Shown here: one piece after another, positions 1 to 8,560 of the stretch
Layout of the letters: each line of letters begins with the position of its first letter
Position numbering within the stretch: position 1 is the stretch's first letter
NCBI GenBank assembly: GCA_017408685.1
Contig: JAFQUE010000015.1
Span: forward strand, 1-64,000
Length of the DNA: 64,000 nt
Origin: Bacteroidaceae bacterium
GTDB taxonomy: Bacteria > Bacteroidota > Bacteroidia > Bacteroidales > Bacteroidaceae
Reading direction: 5' to 3'
Translations under genes and position numbers: made by a program
The notes under the pieces: model-generated
Database searches by the model: none
What the model was told of the DNA's origin: nothing
The model's input: only the letters and a program-made list of their open reading frames with translations

Positions 1-19
1 ATTAAAGAAAGGACATCAA

Positions 20-274
20 ATGGAATTTTGGCAATTCTGCTGGTCCACAGTAACAGAGTGTTCAAGAGCAGAGGCCTTCAATGAGATATACAACCGCATG
101 AGAAACAGGTTCCCAAGAGAGATGGAAATTTCCCGTAATGCTTTCAGATATTTTTACAATGGAATAAACTACCCGACTTTATTGCCACACAAAGAAGAGG
201 AATATCAACGTAAGTTCATTGACAGTAATCACAAAAAAATATTCAATGGTTATTTAGACTGTCAGGAAGATTAG
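20..274 (+). CDS. small hypothetical protein (84 aa)
   Basis: I do not recognise this protein. It starts with ATG at 20 in an A-rich context typical of Bacteroidota starts. The product is aromatic-rich, with several Trp, Phe and Tyr residues and the stretch RYFYNGINYPTLLP near residues 43-56. It has no signal peptide, no membrane segment and no motif I can name. It ends in a short acidic tail. The 320 bases after it contain another short coding-like stretch in a different frame, so it may be the first part of a damaged longer gene. Confidence 0.45.
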   Translation: MEFWQFCWSTVTECSRAEAFNEIYNRMRNRFPREMEISRNAFRYFYNGINYPTLLPHKEEEYQRKFIDSNHKKIFNGYLDCQED

Positions 275-356
275 ATTTACAAATGCAGCAGACAATGGGA
301 AACTATATATGCTTAAATAATATTATATATTTGTCGGTTGTAAACCTGCTGAACCG

Positions 357-512
357 ATGCTTGAACTTCAACTTGAGAGGCAGATGATTGAAGAACCATT
401 TTCTTTTGCCGATTACTGCGAAGAAGAGTATGACAGCATATTTTTAGTTTATCCATATTTCAATACAGAAAAAGAAGGTTTTGTCGACGACCTATATGTC
501 TATAAATGTTAA
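357..512 (+). pseudogene. short coding-like ORF, possible gene remnant
   Basis: A 51-codon ORF with ATG at 357 encodes an acidic, aromatic-rich peptide (for example SFADYCEEEYDSIFLVYPYF). The same frame is open upstream from 258 apart from one TAA at 318-320, and the upstream part also reads like protein (TNAADNGKLYML). This pattern fits a decayed gene, or a short real gene preceded by chance coding. I cannot name a family. The rest of 275-595 is AT-rich and ends in a candidate promoter at 562-569. Confidence 0.25.
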
Positions 513-561
513 ATAATTAACAAAAACACGAATAAAGTGTCTTGATTAGACAGTTTTTAGT

Positions 562-569
562 TATTTTTG
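562..569 (+). promoter_or_regulatory. candidate -7 box TATTTTTG
   Basis: This matches the Bacteroidota -7 consensus TAnnTTTG and lies 27 bases before the ATG at 596. No well-spaced TTTG -33 element is visible: a TTG lies about 17 bases upstream, which is short for the class. It would drive the run of secreted-protein genes that follows. Confidence 0.4.
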
Positions 570-595
570 CACAATGAATATAACTTTGAGCAACT

Positions 596-1735
596 ATGGC
601 AACTAAAAAACTGTTTGGAGCATTACTCCTGTCTGTACTATTCGCGTTCACATCCTGCATACAGGAAGAGGCGCTGAATGCCGAATGTGATATAATTGCT
701 TTTGACGAGACTTGGTTAGAAGAAAACAAGAGCTTGTTTTCAGCAACTCCTATAATACCCAATTCATTACCGACCGAATTGTTCGTATATTTCAAGGAAG
801 GTACCAGCATTGGCACTATAAAGTCCAAGGAACCACGCTTTAAACTTACGCACGGCGCCACAATAGAAAAAACAGGCACCACGGACAACGGCAACAACGG
901 TATCATAATTTCCTACAGGACAACTTCACAAGACGGTATGTATCATCGGGACTACAAGGTATACCTTACCATACGAACATGGATTAAGAGAGGAAAACCG
1001 TTCAGTTTTGAATCATATGAACCCGAGCAGAAAGGACGATATAACATATGGTATGAAGAGGATGACGGCACAAAACTCTACTGGTGGGCGAGCGGAAACG
1101 CAGGTATTGCAATTATAAATCCAAAGACCTATCCTACAGAGGTTGAGGAAAACGGATACAACGGCAAATGTGTAAAACTTGAAACATGTAAAACCAACAA
1201 AACCGCTGCGACGTATGGCGGAATGCCTATTGCTGCCGGAAATATATTTTTGGGAGAGTTCGACAGTTCCAACGCTATGGGAAATGCGCTTGCTTCCACA
1301 CGTTTCGGTTTGCAGATTGTACCCGGCAAGCCACATTCGTTGCGAGGATGGTACAAGTACACACCTGGAGAAACATTTACAAACAAAGCACAAGAGATTA
1401 TATACGAAAGAAGAGATACGTGTGCAATATATTCGGTCCTATACGAAGTTGACGCTACAAATTTTGTTCCACTTGATGGCAACGATGTACTCACTAACGA
1501 GCGTATAGTCATGGTCGCTGAACTTGACAATCCCGGTGAACCACAGGAGTGGACCGAGTTTGAGATACCGTATGTGACCAGAAACGGAAAGACCTTTGAC
1601 GCAGAAAAGTTAAAGAATGGAGAATACGCAATAACCGTTGTCGCAAGTTCAAGCAAGGACGGAGCCCATTTTGAAGGCGCCATAGGCAGCAGACTCTATG
1701 TCGATGAGTTGGAGATAATTTGGGAGGATGAGTGA
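596..1735 (+). CDS. PCMD-type lipoprotein, putative surface glycan-related protein
   Basis: This is a secreted lipoprotein of 379 aa. Residues 1-20 form a signal peptide ending in FTS before Cys21, a lipobox. The C-terminal two thirds (about 150-379) resembles the PCMD domain, a beta-sandwich common in Bacteroidota surface proteins and loosely linked to carbohydrate metabolism. The pattern includes LRGWYKYTPG, then EWTEFEIPY, then a final SRLYVDELEIIW strand. The substrate is unknown. It is followed 22 bases later by a barrel gene and then a T9SS-type cargo gene, which suggests a small envelope operon. I recognised the domain by eye, so the family call is moderate. Confidence 0.65.
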   Translation: MATKKLFGALLLSVLFAFTSCIQEEALNAECDIIAFDETWLEENKSLFSATPIIPNSLPTELFVYFKEGTSIGTIKSKEPRFKLTHGATIEKTGTTDNGNNGIIISYRTTSQDGMYHRDYKVYLTIRTWIKRGKPFSFESYEPEQKGRYNIWYEEDDGTKLYWWASGNAGIAIINPKTYPTEVEENGYNGKCVKLETCKTNKTAATYGGMPIAAGNIFLGEFDSSNAMGNALASTRFGLQIVPGKPHSLRGWYKYTPGETFTNKAQEIIYERRDTCAIYSVLYEVDATNFVPLDGNDVLTNERIVMVAELDNPGEPQEWTEFEIPYVTRNGKTFDAEKLKNGEYAITVVASSSKDGAHFEGAIGSRLYVDELEIIWEDE

Positions 1736-1757
1736 TAACTGATAATAAGAATATGCT

Positions 1758-2519
1758 ATGAAAAACATATATGCAACACTTTTTGCGGTAATGATAGCAT
1801 TGACCGCAACAGCACAGGAAAGGTCCTTTATCAGCAACACTGACAAGAATCTCCAGAATGCCGAGAAAGCCGGATGGCAGGTAAGACTCAGTGCAGCCTA
1901 CAACATTGGCGGAACATCGCCTATTCCTTTACCGGTTGAAATACGTGCCATAGAGGGTTTCAATCCGGGACTGCATTTCTCCATAGCAGGAGATGTACAG
2001 AAAGGCATTACTGAAGCATGGGCCCTACGCTGCGGCATAAGATTCGAAACAAAAGGAATGACAACAGACGCCGACACCAAAATGTACCATATGGAACTCG
2101 AAGGCATTGAAGGTGTGTTCACGGGCAAAGTAAAAACCAAAGTCAAGAACTCATATCTTACATTGCCCGTTGTAGGAGTATACAATATAAGTACCAGATG
2201 GAGCGTGAACGCAGGTGCCTATGTTTCGTATCTCGTAGACGGAGAGTTCTCCGGAAGCGCATACAACGGTTACCTCCGCGAAAAAGACCCGACCGGTCCA
2301 AAACAGGAAATACCAAGCGCAGGATATGAATTCAGTGACAAGTTGCGTAAATTCAACTGGGGACTCCAGGCCGGATTTGAATACCGTGCCTACAAGCACC
2401 TTGGCGTGTTCGCCAACCTGCTGTGGAGCATGAACGGAATATTCCCGACCGACTTCGGCGGTGTCACATTCGCCCTCTACCCAATATATGGTTCATTAGG
2501 ATTTGCATATATCTTCTAA
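1758..2519 (+). CDS. outer-membrane beta-barrel protein (PorT-like family)
   Basis: This 253-aa protein has an N-terminal signal peptide (cleavage near ATAQ, residue 20). The rest is a series of alternating aromatic/Gly strands typical of small Bacteroidota barrels, such as WQVRLSAAYNIGG, WGLQAGFEYRAYKHLGVFANLLW and a last strand ending in aromatic Phe (GSLGFAYIF). A C-terminal aromatic residue is the usual signal for barrel assembly by BamA. No plug, TonB box or SusC/D feature is present. The precise role is unknown. It sits 22 bases after the PCMD lipoprotein and 36 bases before the calycin-like gene. Confidence 0.65.
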   Translation: MKNIYATLFAVMIALTATAQERSFISNTDKNLQNAEKAGWQVRLSAAYNIGGTSPIPLPVEIRAIEGFNPGLHFSIAGDVQKGITEAWALRCGIRFETKGMTTDADTKMYHMELEGIEGVFTGKVKTKVKNSYLTLPVVGVYNISTRWSVNAGAYVSYLVDGEFSGSAYNGYLREKDPTGPKQEIPSAGYEFSDKLRKFNWGLQAGFEYRAYKHLGVFANLLWSMNGIFPTDFGGVTFALYPIYGSLGFAYIF

Positions 2520-2555
2520 AAAAAGAACATTTATTCAAATATAAATCAAAAGCTT

Positions 2556-3533
2556 ATGAAAAAATTTTTACTTTCAATGGCGGTAGCTGTAACCGCAGTG
2601 TTTGCAACAGCACAGACAAAAGTATACAGCGACTTGCTTACTGTCAGCATAAACAACTCTCCCGTTCAGGAGGAGATTGCTGACATTGATGTTACAACAA
2701 ACAGCGATGGGACCTACACCCTTACATTAAGAAACTTCATTCTTCAAGATGAAGAGCCCATGTATGTCGGGAACATCATTATCGACAACATCACAACCAC
2801 CAAGGAGAAAGGTGTTGAGTTATTCTCACTTAAGCGCGACATTGTAATTGCAGAAGGTGATGATAAAAACATTGCATGGGGAGGTCCGGCTCTCGGTGAG
2901 GTGCCCATTGAACTCGCAGGCAAAATGACAAACGACAAATTGTATTGCAACATCAGTATCGACCTCCAAATCATGCAAGTAGGTGTTGTTTTCGGTAAGG
3001 AGATTGTAAAGAATACAATGTATACAGATGACCTCAATGTAAGCATAAACAACAACCTCGTCCAGAGCGAGAGGACAGCTATCAATGTTGTTGAGTTTGT
3101 AGACGGAACTTATTCTCTTGCTTTAAGAAACTTCATTCTTCAAGATGAAGAGCCCATGTATGTCGGGAACATCATTATCGACAACATCACAACCACCAAG
3201 GAGAAAGGTCTTGAGTCATTCTCTCTTAAGCGCGACATTGTAATTGCAGAAGGTGATGATAAAAACATTGCATGGGGAGGTCCGGCTCTCGGTGAGGTGC
3301 CCATTGTACTCGCAGGCAAAATGACAGACAGCAAACTGTACTGCAACATCAGTATCGACCTCCAATTCATGCAAGTAGGTGTTGTTTTCGGCAACGAAAG
3401 TCTCAGCGGCATTGAGGAAATTGCAGGCGAAAAGGGTTCAAAGACCATCTTTGACATCACAGGCCGCCGCGTTGAAACAGTAACAGCGCCAGGTATATAC
3501 ATCGTTAACGGCAAAAAAGTACTTGTAAAGTAA
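2556..3533 (+). CDS. secreted protein with two calycin-like domains and T9SS-type C-terminus
   Basis: The 325-aa product has a signal peptide (1-20) and two copies of a domain of about 130 aa (about 22-150 and 154-282) that resembles the Bacteroidota calycin-like beta-barrel. A C-terminal segment (about 284-325) contains DITGRRVETVTAPGIYIVNGKKVLVK-type features: the G-R-x-V turn, the GIYI strand and a basic end. These are characteristic of type A sorting domains recognised by the T9SS. The two domains are almost identical over residues 59-147 and 191-279 (about 83 of 89 positions) but only about half identical before that. The porP-N operon begins about 200 bases downstream, so this may be a local cargo. 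Ligand and function are unknown. Confidence 0.6.
   Translation: MKKFLLSMAVAVTAVFATAQTKVYSDLLTVSINNSPVQEEIADIDVTTNSDGTYTLTLRNFILQDEEPMYVGNIIIDNITTTKEKGVELFSLKRDIVIAEGDDKNIAWGGPALGEVPIELAGKMTNDKLYCNISIDLQIMQVGVVFGKEIVKNTMYTDDLNVSINNNLVQSERTAINVVEFVDGTYSLALRNFILQDEEPMYVGNIIIDNITTTKEKGLESFSLKRDIVIAEGDDKNIAWGGPALGEVPIVLAGKMTDSKLYCNISIDLQFMQVGVVFGNESLSGIEEIAGEKGSKTIFDITGRRVETVTAPGIYIVNGKKVLVK
2727..2995 (+). repeat. internal direct repeat, copy 1
   Basis: This stretch is repeated almost base for base at 3123-3391, exactly 396 bases (132 codons) downstream. It codes for residues 59-147 of the calycin-like protein. The similarity ends at the VVFG codons and falls sharply on the 5' side. Confidence 0.9.
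3123..3391 (+). repeat. internal direct repeat, copy 2
   Basis: This is the second copy of the 269-bp repeat at 2727-2995, in the same gene and reading frame. Only a handful of substitutions separate the copies, giving six amino-acid differences (residues 219, 221, 251, 258, 259 and 271 against copy 1). Confidence 0.9.
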
Positions 3534-3550
3534 ATACCATTTTACCCGAT

Positions 3551-3608
3551 AACATTAATGAGACATCAAAGGACGCCCCGGGGCGTCCTTTGATGTCTCA
3601 TTAATGTT
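3551..3608. terminator. 58-bp perfect palindrome, probable bidirectional terminator
   Basis: Two 29-bp arms (3551-3579 and 3580-3608) are exact reverse complements with no loop, centred on CCCC|GGGG. The arms contain short A and T runs but no long T tract follows. It lies 18 bases after the stop of the calycin-like gene and separates it from the T9SS operon. Confidence 0.75.
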
Positions 3609-3737
3609 GCTTATTTTGTGGATTTTTACGAAATTTGCATACATTGAGGAAATAAATTCACGAAAGATAACGCAAAATACAATATCACCGGCCTTTTTGC
3701 GTTGATAATTAGGTTAATTGAGAGATTTCCAAAGTAC

Positions 3738-4676
3738 ATGAGAAAGTGGTTGCTAATACTGTTATTTGCTTTTGGCACGTACCATACCGTACGCGCACAG
3801 TATGACGTACACTACACCCATTATTGGAGAATGCTTAACTTCTACAACCCGGCAGGCGCGGGAGCCGAACGCAAGATGTTCGTGTATGCCGCATATAGCA
3901 ACCAGATGTCCGGATTCGAACACAACCCCAAAAGCATGCTCTTGAACATAGACTCTCCCATACCATTCATACGTGGAGACCACAATCTTGGTATTGGGGC
4001 GCTCAATGACGATATAGGTCTCTTCAGCAATCAGCATGTGTATCTGAATTATGCCTTTGCCTTCAAGTTGTTCGGCGACAGGTTCGCTATCGGAGCACAG
4101 GTGGGGATACTCAACAGTACCTTTGACAGCAAGGACCTTGTACTCGCCGACAAGAACGACCCGGCCTTTCCCAGCGGAAATGCCGACGGAAACTCCATCG
4201 ATTTCGGTGCCGGACTGCTCTATCAGCACAAATATTTCTACGTAGGAGCATCGGGCCTGCACCTGAACGGCCCGACTATTCTACTGGGCGAAAAGAACGA
4301 GATTGAAATATCGCAATACCTTAATTTTACGGCCGGAGGCAATATACCGATAAAAAATACGTTAATAACAATACAGCCCTCACTGCAGGTGATGACAGAC
4401 TTGGTTTCATGGCGTGCCGACATAACGGCAAGGGGAACATATGAATACCGCAGCAAGCAGTTCTTCGGCGGTATCACATACAGTCCCAACATATCTGTTG
4501 CATTCTTTGCAGGACTGGAGATGTTGAACGTGACATTAGGTTACGGATATGAACTTTTTACCTCGGGTGTCGGTGCTGCCAACGGCAGTCACGACATATT
4601 CCTTGGTTACCAGATAAACCTTGACTTGTTCAAGAAAGAAAAAAATAAACATAACAGTATAAGAGTATTACAATGA
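3738..4676 (+). CDS. porP: type IX secretion membrane protein PorP/SprF family
   Basis: PorP/SprF proteins are outer-membrane barrels that help the T9SS or gliding machinery attach and export particular cargo. This 312-aa product has a signal peptide (MRKWLLILLFAFGTYHTVRA, residues 1-20) and the family start HYTHYWRMLNFYNPAGAGAE. Regular barrel strands follow (FAIGAQVGILN, LTFNFTAGGN-like, VTLGYGYELF). I chose ATG 3738 because it gives a clean signal peptide; an in-frame TTG at 3702 would add 12 residues. Its stop overlaps the porK start (ATGA), and porP-porK-porL-porM-porN is the classic order of the Porphyromonas T9SS operon. Confidence 0.9.
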   Translation: MRKWLLILLFAFGTYHTVRAQYDVHYTHYWRMLNFYNPAGAGAERKMFVYAAYSNQMSGFEHNPKSMLLNIDSPIPFIRGDHNLGIGALNDDIGLFSNQHVYLNYAFAFKLFGDRFAIGAQVGILNSTFDSKDLVLADKNDPAFPSGNADGNSIDFGAGLLYQHKYFYVGASGLHLNGPTILLGEKNEIEISQYLNFTAGGNIPIKNTLITIQPSLQVMTDLVSWRADITARGTYEYRSKQFFGGITYSPNISVAFFAGLEMLNVTLGYGYELFTSGVGAANGSHDIFLGYQINLDLFKKEKNKHNSIRVLQ

Positions 4677-6106
4677 TGAAGAAATCGGTTTTTCTCTCAA
4701 TGCTTCTTCTATCGCTCGCAATGATTTCGTGCATGGGTTCACGTATAGGAATGAGCAATTCGCAAGGCGGCGAAGTAACCGGAGTAAACGGTACGGCCGT
4801 CAATGAACCTACACCATACGGAATGGTATTCGTTCCCAGAGGTTCAATAAAGGTGGGTGACGAAAAGAACGACTCGCTATGGGGTACCGGTGCACCGACA
4901 AAGGATGTATCGGTAGACGCATTCTGGATGGACGAGACAGAGGTGTCAAATGCGAAATACCGCCAGTTTGTATTTTGGGTACGCGACTCAATAATACGCG
5001 AACGCCTTGCCGACCCTGCATACGGCGGTGACGAGACGTTCAAAATTACAGAAGACGAGTATGGCGAACCCATTACCCCATACCTCAACTGGAAGAAACC
5101 CATCCCCTGGAGAAAACCTACAGAGGATGAACTGCGTGCCATTGAAAGCGTGTATGTGAAGAACCCGATAACAGGCGAAAAAATGCTCGACGCGGCACAG
5201 ATGAACTACCGCTATGAAATCTATGACTACACCCAGGCTGCACTCCGCAAGAACCGTATCAATCCCGAGGAGCGCAACCGCAACACCGATATCCCGGTAA
5301 ACTATGACGAGGTCATCACAATTTCAAAGGACACAGCATACATAGATGACGAAGGCAACATTGTAAGGGAGACAATCAACCGCCCGCTTTCAGGTCCTTA
5401 TGATTTCCTCAACACATATATAATAAACATCTACCCCGACACGACATGTTGGGTCAATGACTTCCCTAATGCAAACAACGAGACATACCTGCAGTTGTAC
5501 TTCAGCCACCCCAACTACGACAATCACCCTGTAGTAGGCGTAAGTTGGGAGCAGGCGAATGCATTCTGTGCTTGGCGCACCGAATACCTCATCAAAGGAC
5601 TTGGCGCCCAGGCAAAATGGATTCAGCGCTACCGCCTGCCTTCGGAGGCCGAGTGGGAATATGCTGCACGCGGCAAGGAAGGCAGCCGTTTCCCTTGGGA
5701 ACAGAACGACACAAAGAGCGAGGAAGGCTGCTACTATGCCAACTACAAGCCGGGTGAAGGCAACTACACCAAGGACGGCAGTCTCATCACATCGCGTTGC
5801 GGAATATTCTCGGCAAACTCCAATGGATTATACGACATGGCCGGAAATGTTGCCGAGTGGACTTCAACCGTATATACAGAAGCCGGTGTATTGCAGATGA
5901 GCGATATCAACCCCGACCTGCGATACCGTGCTGCCAAGGAGGACCCATACAGCATGAAGAAGAAGGCTGTGCGCGGAGGTTCATGGAAAGACCCCGTAAG
6001 GTTCATACAGGGAGCGACCAGAACATCGGAATACCAGAACGAATCACGCTCATACATAGGTTTCCGCTGTGTACGCAGTTATGCGGGAACTGAGCGCAGA
6101 AGATAA
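4673..6106 (+). CDS. porK: T9SS ring lipoprotein PorK/GldK
   Basis: PorK is an outer-membrane lipoprotein that with PorN forms the large periplasmic ring of the T9SS. Residues 1-20 are a lipoprotein signal (LLLSLAMIS before Cys20). The body is a formylglycine-generating-enzyme-like (SUMF1) fold: WMDETEVSNAKYRQFV near 90, NHPVVGVSWEQANAFCAWR near 290, RLPSEAEWEYAARG near 325, YDMAGNVAEWTS near 387 and VRGGSWKDP near 430. At 477 aa the length fits PorK/GldK. The fold alone could suggest a sulfatase activator, but the lipoprotein signal and the operon make the T9SS role much more likely. It is translationally coupled to porP by a 4-base overlap. Confidence 0.93.
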   Translation: MMKKSVFLSMLLLSLAMISCMGSRIGMSNSQGGEVTGVNGTAVNEPTPYGMVFVPRGSIKVGDEKNDSLWGTGAPTKDVSVDAFWMDETEVSNAKYRQFVFWVRDSIIRERLADPAYGGDETFKITEDEYGEPITPYLNWKKPIPWRKPTEDELRAIESVYVKNPITGEKMLDAAQMNYRYEIYDYTQAALRKNRINPEERNRNTDIPVNYDEVITISKDTAYIDDEGNIVRETINRPLSGPYDFLNTYIINIYPDTTCWVNDFPNANNETYLQLYFSHPNYDNHPVVGVSWEQANAFCAWRTEYLIKGLGAQAKWIQRYRLPSEAEWEYAARGKEGSRFPWEQNDTKSEEGCYYANYKPGEGNYTKDGSLITSRCGIFSANSNGLYDMAGNVAEWTSTVYTEAGVLQMSDINPDLRYRAAKEDPYSMKKKAVRGGSWKDPVRFIQGATRTSEYQNESRSYIGFRCVRSYAGTERRR

Positions 6107-6146
6107 GAGAAACAGACTTCAGGAAGACAAAAACAAAGAAACATAT

Positions 6147-6935
6147 ATGAAAAAGGCTAAAGGTTTTATAAGGAGCATACAGGCATTCATGGACTCCGCA
6201 CGAGGAAAGACAGTCCTTAACTACCTCTACAGTTGGGGTGCTGCAATTGTGATTCTGGGTACCCTGTTCAAACTCACCCACATGGCAGGAGCAAACATCA
6301 TGCTTTTCGTTGGTATGGGTACCGAAGTTATCGTGTTCTTCTTCTCGGCTTTCGAGCGCCCATATGAGGTTGCAGAAGAGGAGAGACTCGAGGAGGGCGA
6401 GGATGCAACAGCGGTGCGCACAACAGGCGGGCAGCCAATAATCATAAACGGCCCGATTGTTGCCAGTGGCGGAGCAGACTATGCAACAGGCGGGGAGGTT
6501 GTCCCGGAGCAGTGTACTCCTGTTGCTGAAGCAGGCGGACCTGCAACAGCACAGCCTGTCTGCGGAACACAGCCGGTTTACGGAGGACAACAGCCGTTGC
6601 CCGTAGCCAATGTCGAGAACATCAATAACATGGACAAGGTAACAGAGGAGTATGTTGAACAGGTACGCGCCCTCAATGAGGCCATCCAGCACATATCAAA
6701 ACAGACCGAGGCTCTTGGTCACAATCTTGAGGAGATGGAGACCCTCAGACGCAACCTCACCGGTGTCAATGCAGTATATGAGATTCAGTTGCGCAATGCC
6801 AGCGGACAACTCAACTCACTTGACCAGGTCAACGAGCAGACACAGAAGATGGCAAGACAGGTAGAGGAACTCAACACGCTTTACGCCCGCATGATTGAGG
6901 CTATGACAACAAACACGAACCGTCAACAAATATAA
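6147..6935 (+). CDS. porL: T9SS motor protein PorL/GldL
   Basis: PorL and PorM form the inner-membrane proton-driven motor of the T9SS. Two membrane helices lie at about 22-46 and 49-70. The second carries Glu60 in the context VGMGTEVIVFFF, the expected position of the essential membrane glutamate known as GldL E49 in Flavobacterium. After the membrane part comes an Ala/Gly/Pro-rich linker (about 95-180) and a coiled-coil C-terminus (about 190-262). I chose ATG 6147 (262 aa) because an upstream in-frame start inside porK would add 26 polar residues before the helices. It follows porK closely and precedes porM by 12 bases. Confidence 0.92.
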   Translation: MKKAKGFIRSIQAFMDSARGKTVLNYLYSWGAAIVILGTLFKLTHMAGANIMLFVGMGTEVIVFFFSAFERPYEVAEEERLEEGEDATAVRTTGGQPIIINGPIVASGGADYATGGEVVPEQCTPVAEAGGPATAQPVCGTQPVYGGQQPLPVANVENINNMDKVTEEYVEQVRALNEAIQHISKQTEALGHNLEEMETLRRNLTGVNAVYEIQLRNASGQLNSLDQVNEQTQKMARQVEELNTLYARMIEAMTTNTNRQQI

Positions 6936-6947
6936 TTCAGGCAGACG

Positions 6948-8525
6948 ATGAAAATCAAGAAACAGAAAGTCTCACCACGCCAGAAGATGATAAACCTCAT
7001 GTACGTTCTTCTGATGGCGATGCTTGCCTTGAACGTATCCTCGGACGTGCTTAACGGTTTTACGCTTGTCGACGAGAGCCTCAGCAAGAGTGCAGACAAT
7101 ACTGTAAAGCAGAATGACATGCTCTACGAAGCGTTTGAACTCTACTATGAGCAGAACCCGGAGAAGGTACAGGAGTGGTACGACCGCGCCATGGAGGTCA
7201 AAGGGTTGTCTACATCGCTTTATGACTATGCCAACGAACTCAAGGAACGCATAGCGAAGAAGGCTGATGGAGAAAAAGGCGACTACAGGAACCTCAAGAA
7301 CCGCGAGGACCTTGAAGCGTCGACATACGTAATGCTGGCACCAGGAACCGGCGAAGGAGACAAACTTTACAATGCCATAACAGAGTACCGCGAGAAGATT
7401 CTTTCAATGGTGGACAACCCGGCACAGAAGGAAATCATAATGGAAACCCTCAGCACCGACGTGCCCCAGCGCGACCAGAGCCTGCTCAAGAACTGGCAAG
7501 AGTACCACTTCGAGAACATGCCGGCGATTGCTGCCATTACCCTTCTCACTAAAATACAGAACGATGTGAGATACCTCGAAGGTGAAGTTCTCCACACGCT
7601 GTCAAAGAACATTGACCTCGGCGACGTGCGCGTAAACCAGATTCAGGCATTGGTGATACCGACATCAAAGAACATTGTACGCGGCGGCAACTTCTCGGCA
7701 CAGATAATACTTGCAGCGGTTGACTCTACCCAGCGCCCGCAGATATACATTGGCGACAAACTGCTTGAATCGGAGAACGGCGAATACAATGTTCTATGCA
7801 ACAAGACAGGCGACTACACTCTGAACGGATATATGCTTATAAATGACGGTGCAGGTTCGCAGTCACGCTATGACTTCTCACAGAACTACACCGTTGTGGA
7901 CCCCACGGCAACAGTGAGCGCCTCTATGATGAATGTGCTCTATGCAGGTTTTTCAAACCCGGTAAGCATTTCCGTTCCCGGGGTTGCAGCCAACCGCATT
8001 TCAGCGAATATATCCCAAGGCAGTGCAAGCATAAAGAGTGACGGCAACGGAGGCTACATTGTGGTACCTACAAAGGTGGGAGAAGAACTCAAGATTGGTG
8101 TAACGGCACGCAATGATTCCGGCAAGAGTCAAAGCATGGGCGAATACACATTCCGTGTGCGCCAACTGCCCGACCCAACGCCATTCATAGAGTACAAGGA
8201 CAAGGACGGCAATACACAGCGTTACCGTGGTGGCAGAGGACTCAGCAAACAGGCCCTCATGAGTTCAAACGGCATTGTGGCAGCCATTGACGACGGCCTT
8301 CTCAACATCGGTTTCAAGGTACTCTCCTTCGAGACAGTATTCTTTGACAACATGGGCAACGCCAAACCAATGACATCGGAAGGAACAGACTTCTCGCCGC
8401 GCCAAAAGGATATGATGCGCGACTTGGGCCGCGGCAAACGCTTCTACATATCACATGTAAAGGCAGTTGGTCCCGACAACGTGGAGCGCCTGTTGCCTAC
8501 CACACTTGAGGTTATCATAAACTAA
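6948..8525 (+). CDS. porM: T9SS motor shaft protein PorM/GldM
   Basis: PorM spans the periplasm as a dimer from the inner-membrane motor to the PorK/N ring. The start MKIKKQKVSPRQKMINLMYV is the highly conserved GldM N-terminus. Arg11 corresponds to GldM Arg9, which pairs with the PorL membrane glutamate, and one membrane helix spans about 15-34. The remainder is a large periplasmic region of several beta domains ending in a family-typical C-terminus (VGPDNVERLLPTTLEVIIN). The length of 525 aa is normal for the family. It lies between porL and porN in tight spacing. Confidence 0.95.
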   Translation: MKIKKQKVSPRQKMINLMYVLLMAMLALNVSSDVLNGFTLVDESLSKSADNTVKQNDMLYEAFELYYEQNPEKVQEWYDRAMEVKGLSTSLYDYANELKERIAKKADGEKGDYRNLKNREDLEASTYVMLAPGTGEGDKLYNAITEYREKILSMVDNPAQKEIIMETLSTDVPQRDQSLLKNWQEYHFENMPAIAAITLLTKIQNDVRYLEGEVLHTLSKNIDLGDVRVNQIQALVIPTSKNIVRGGNFSAQIILAAVDSTQRPQIYIGDKLLESENGEYNVLCNKTGDYTLNGYMLINDGAGSQSRYDFSQNYTVVDPTATVSASMMNVLYAGFSNPVSISVPGVAANRISANISQGSASIKSDGNGGYIVVPTKVGEELKIGVTARNDSGKSQSMGEYTFRVRQLPDPTPFIEYKDKDGNTQRYRGGRGLSKQALMSSNGIVAAIDDGLLNIGFKVLSFETVFFDNMGNAKPMTSEGTDFSPRQKDMMRDLGRGKRFYISHVKAVGPDNVERLLPTTLEVIIN

Positions 8526-8560
8526 GAAACAGTTTCTAAAAACGGACAAACAATACAATT

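Noticed and set aside
4673..6106. Sulfatase-activating formylglycine-generating enzyme
   Set aside because: The fold matches, but the lipoprotein signal and the position in the porP-K-L-M-N operon fit PorK/GldK.
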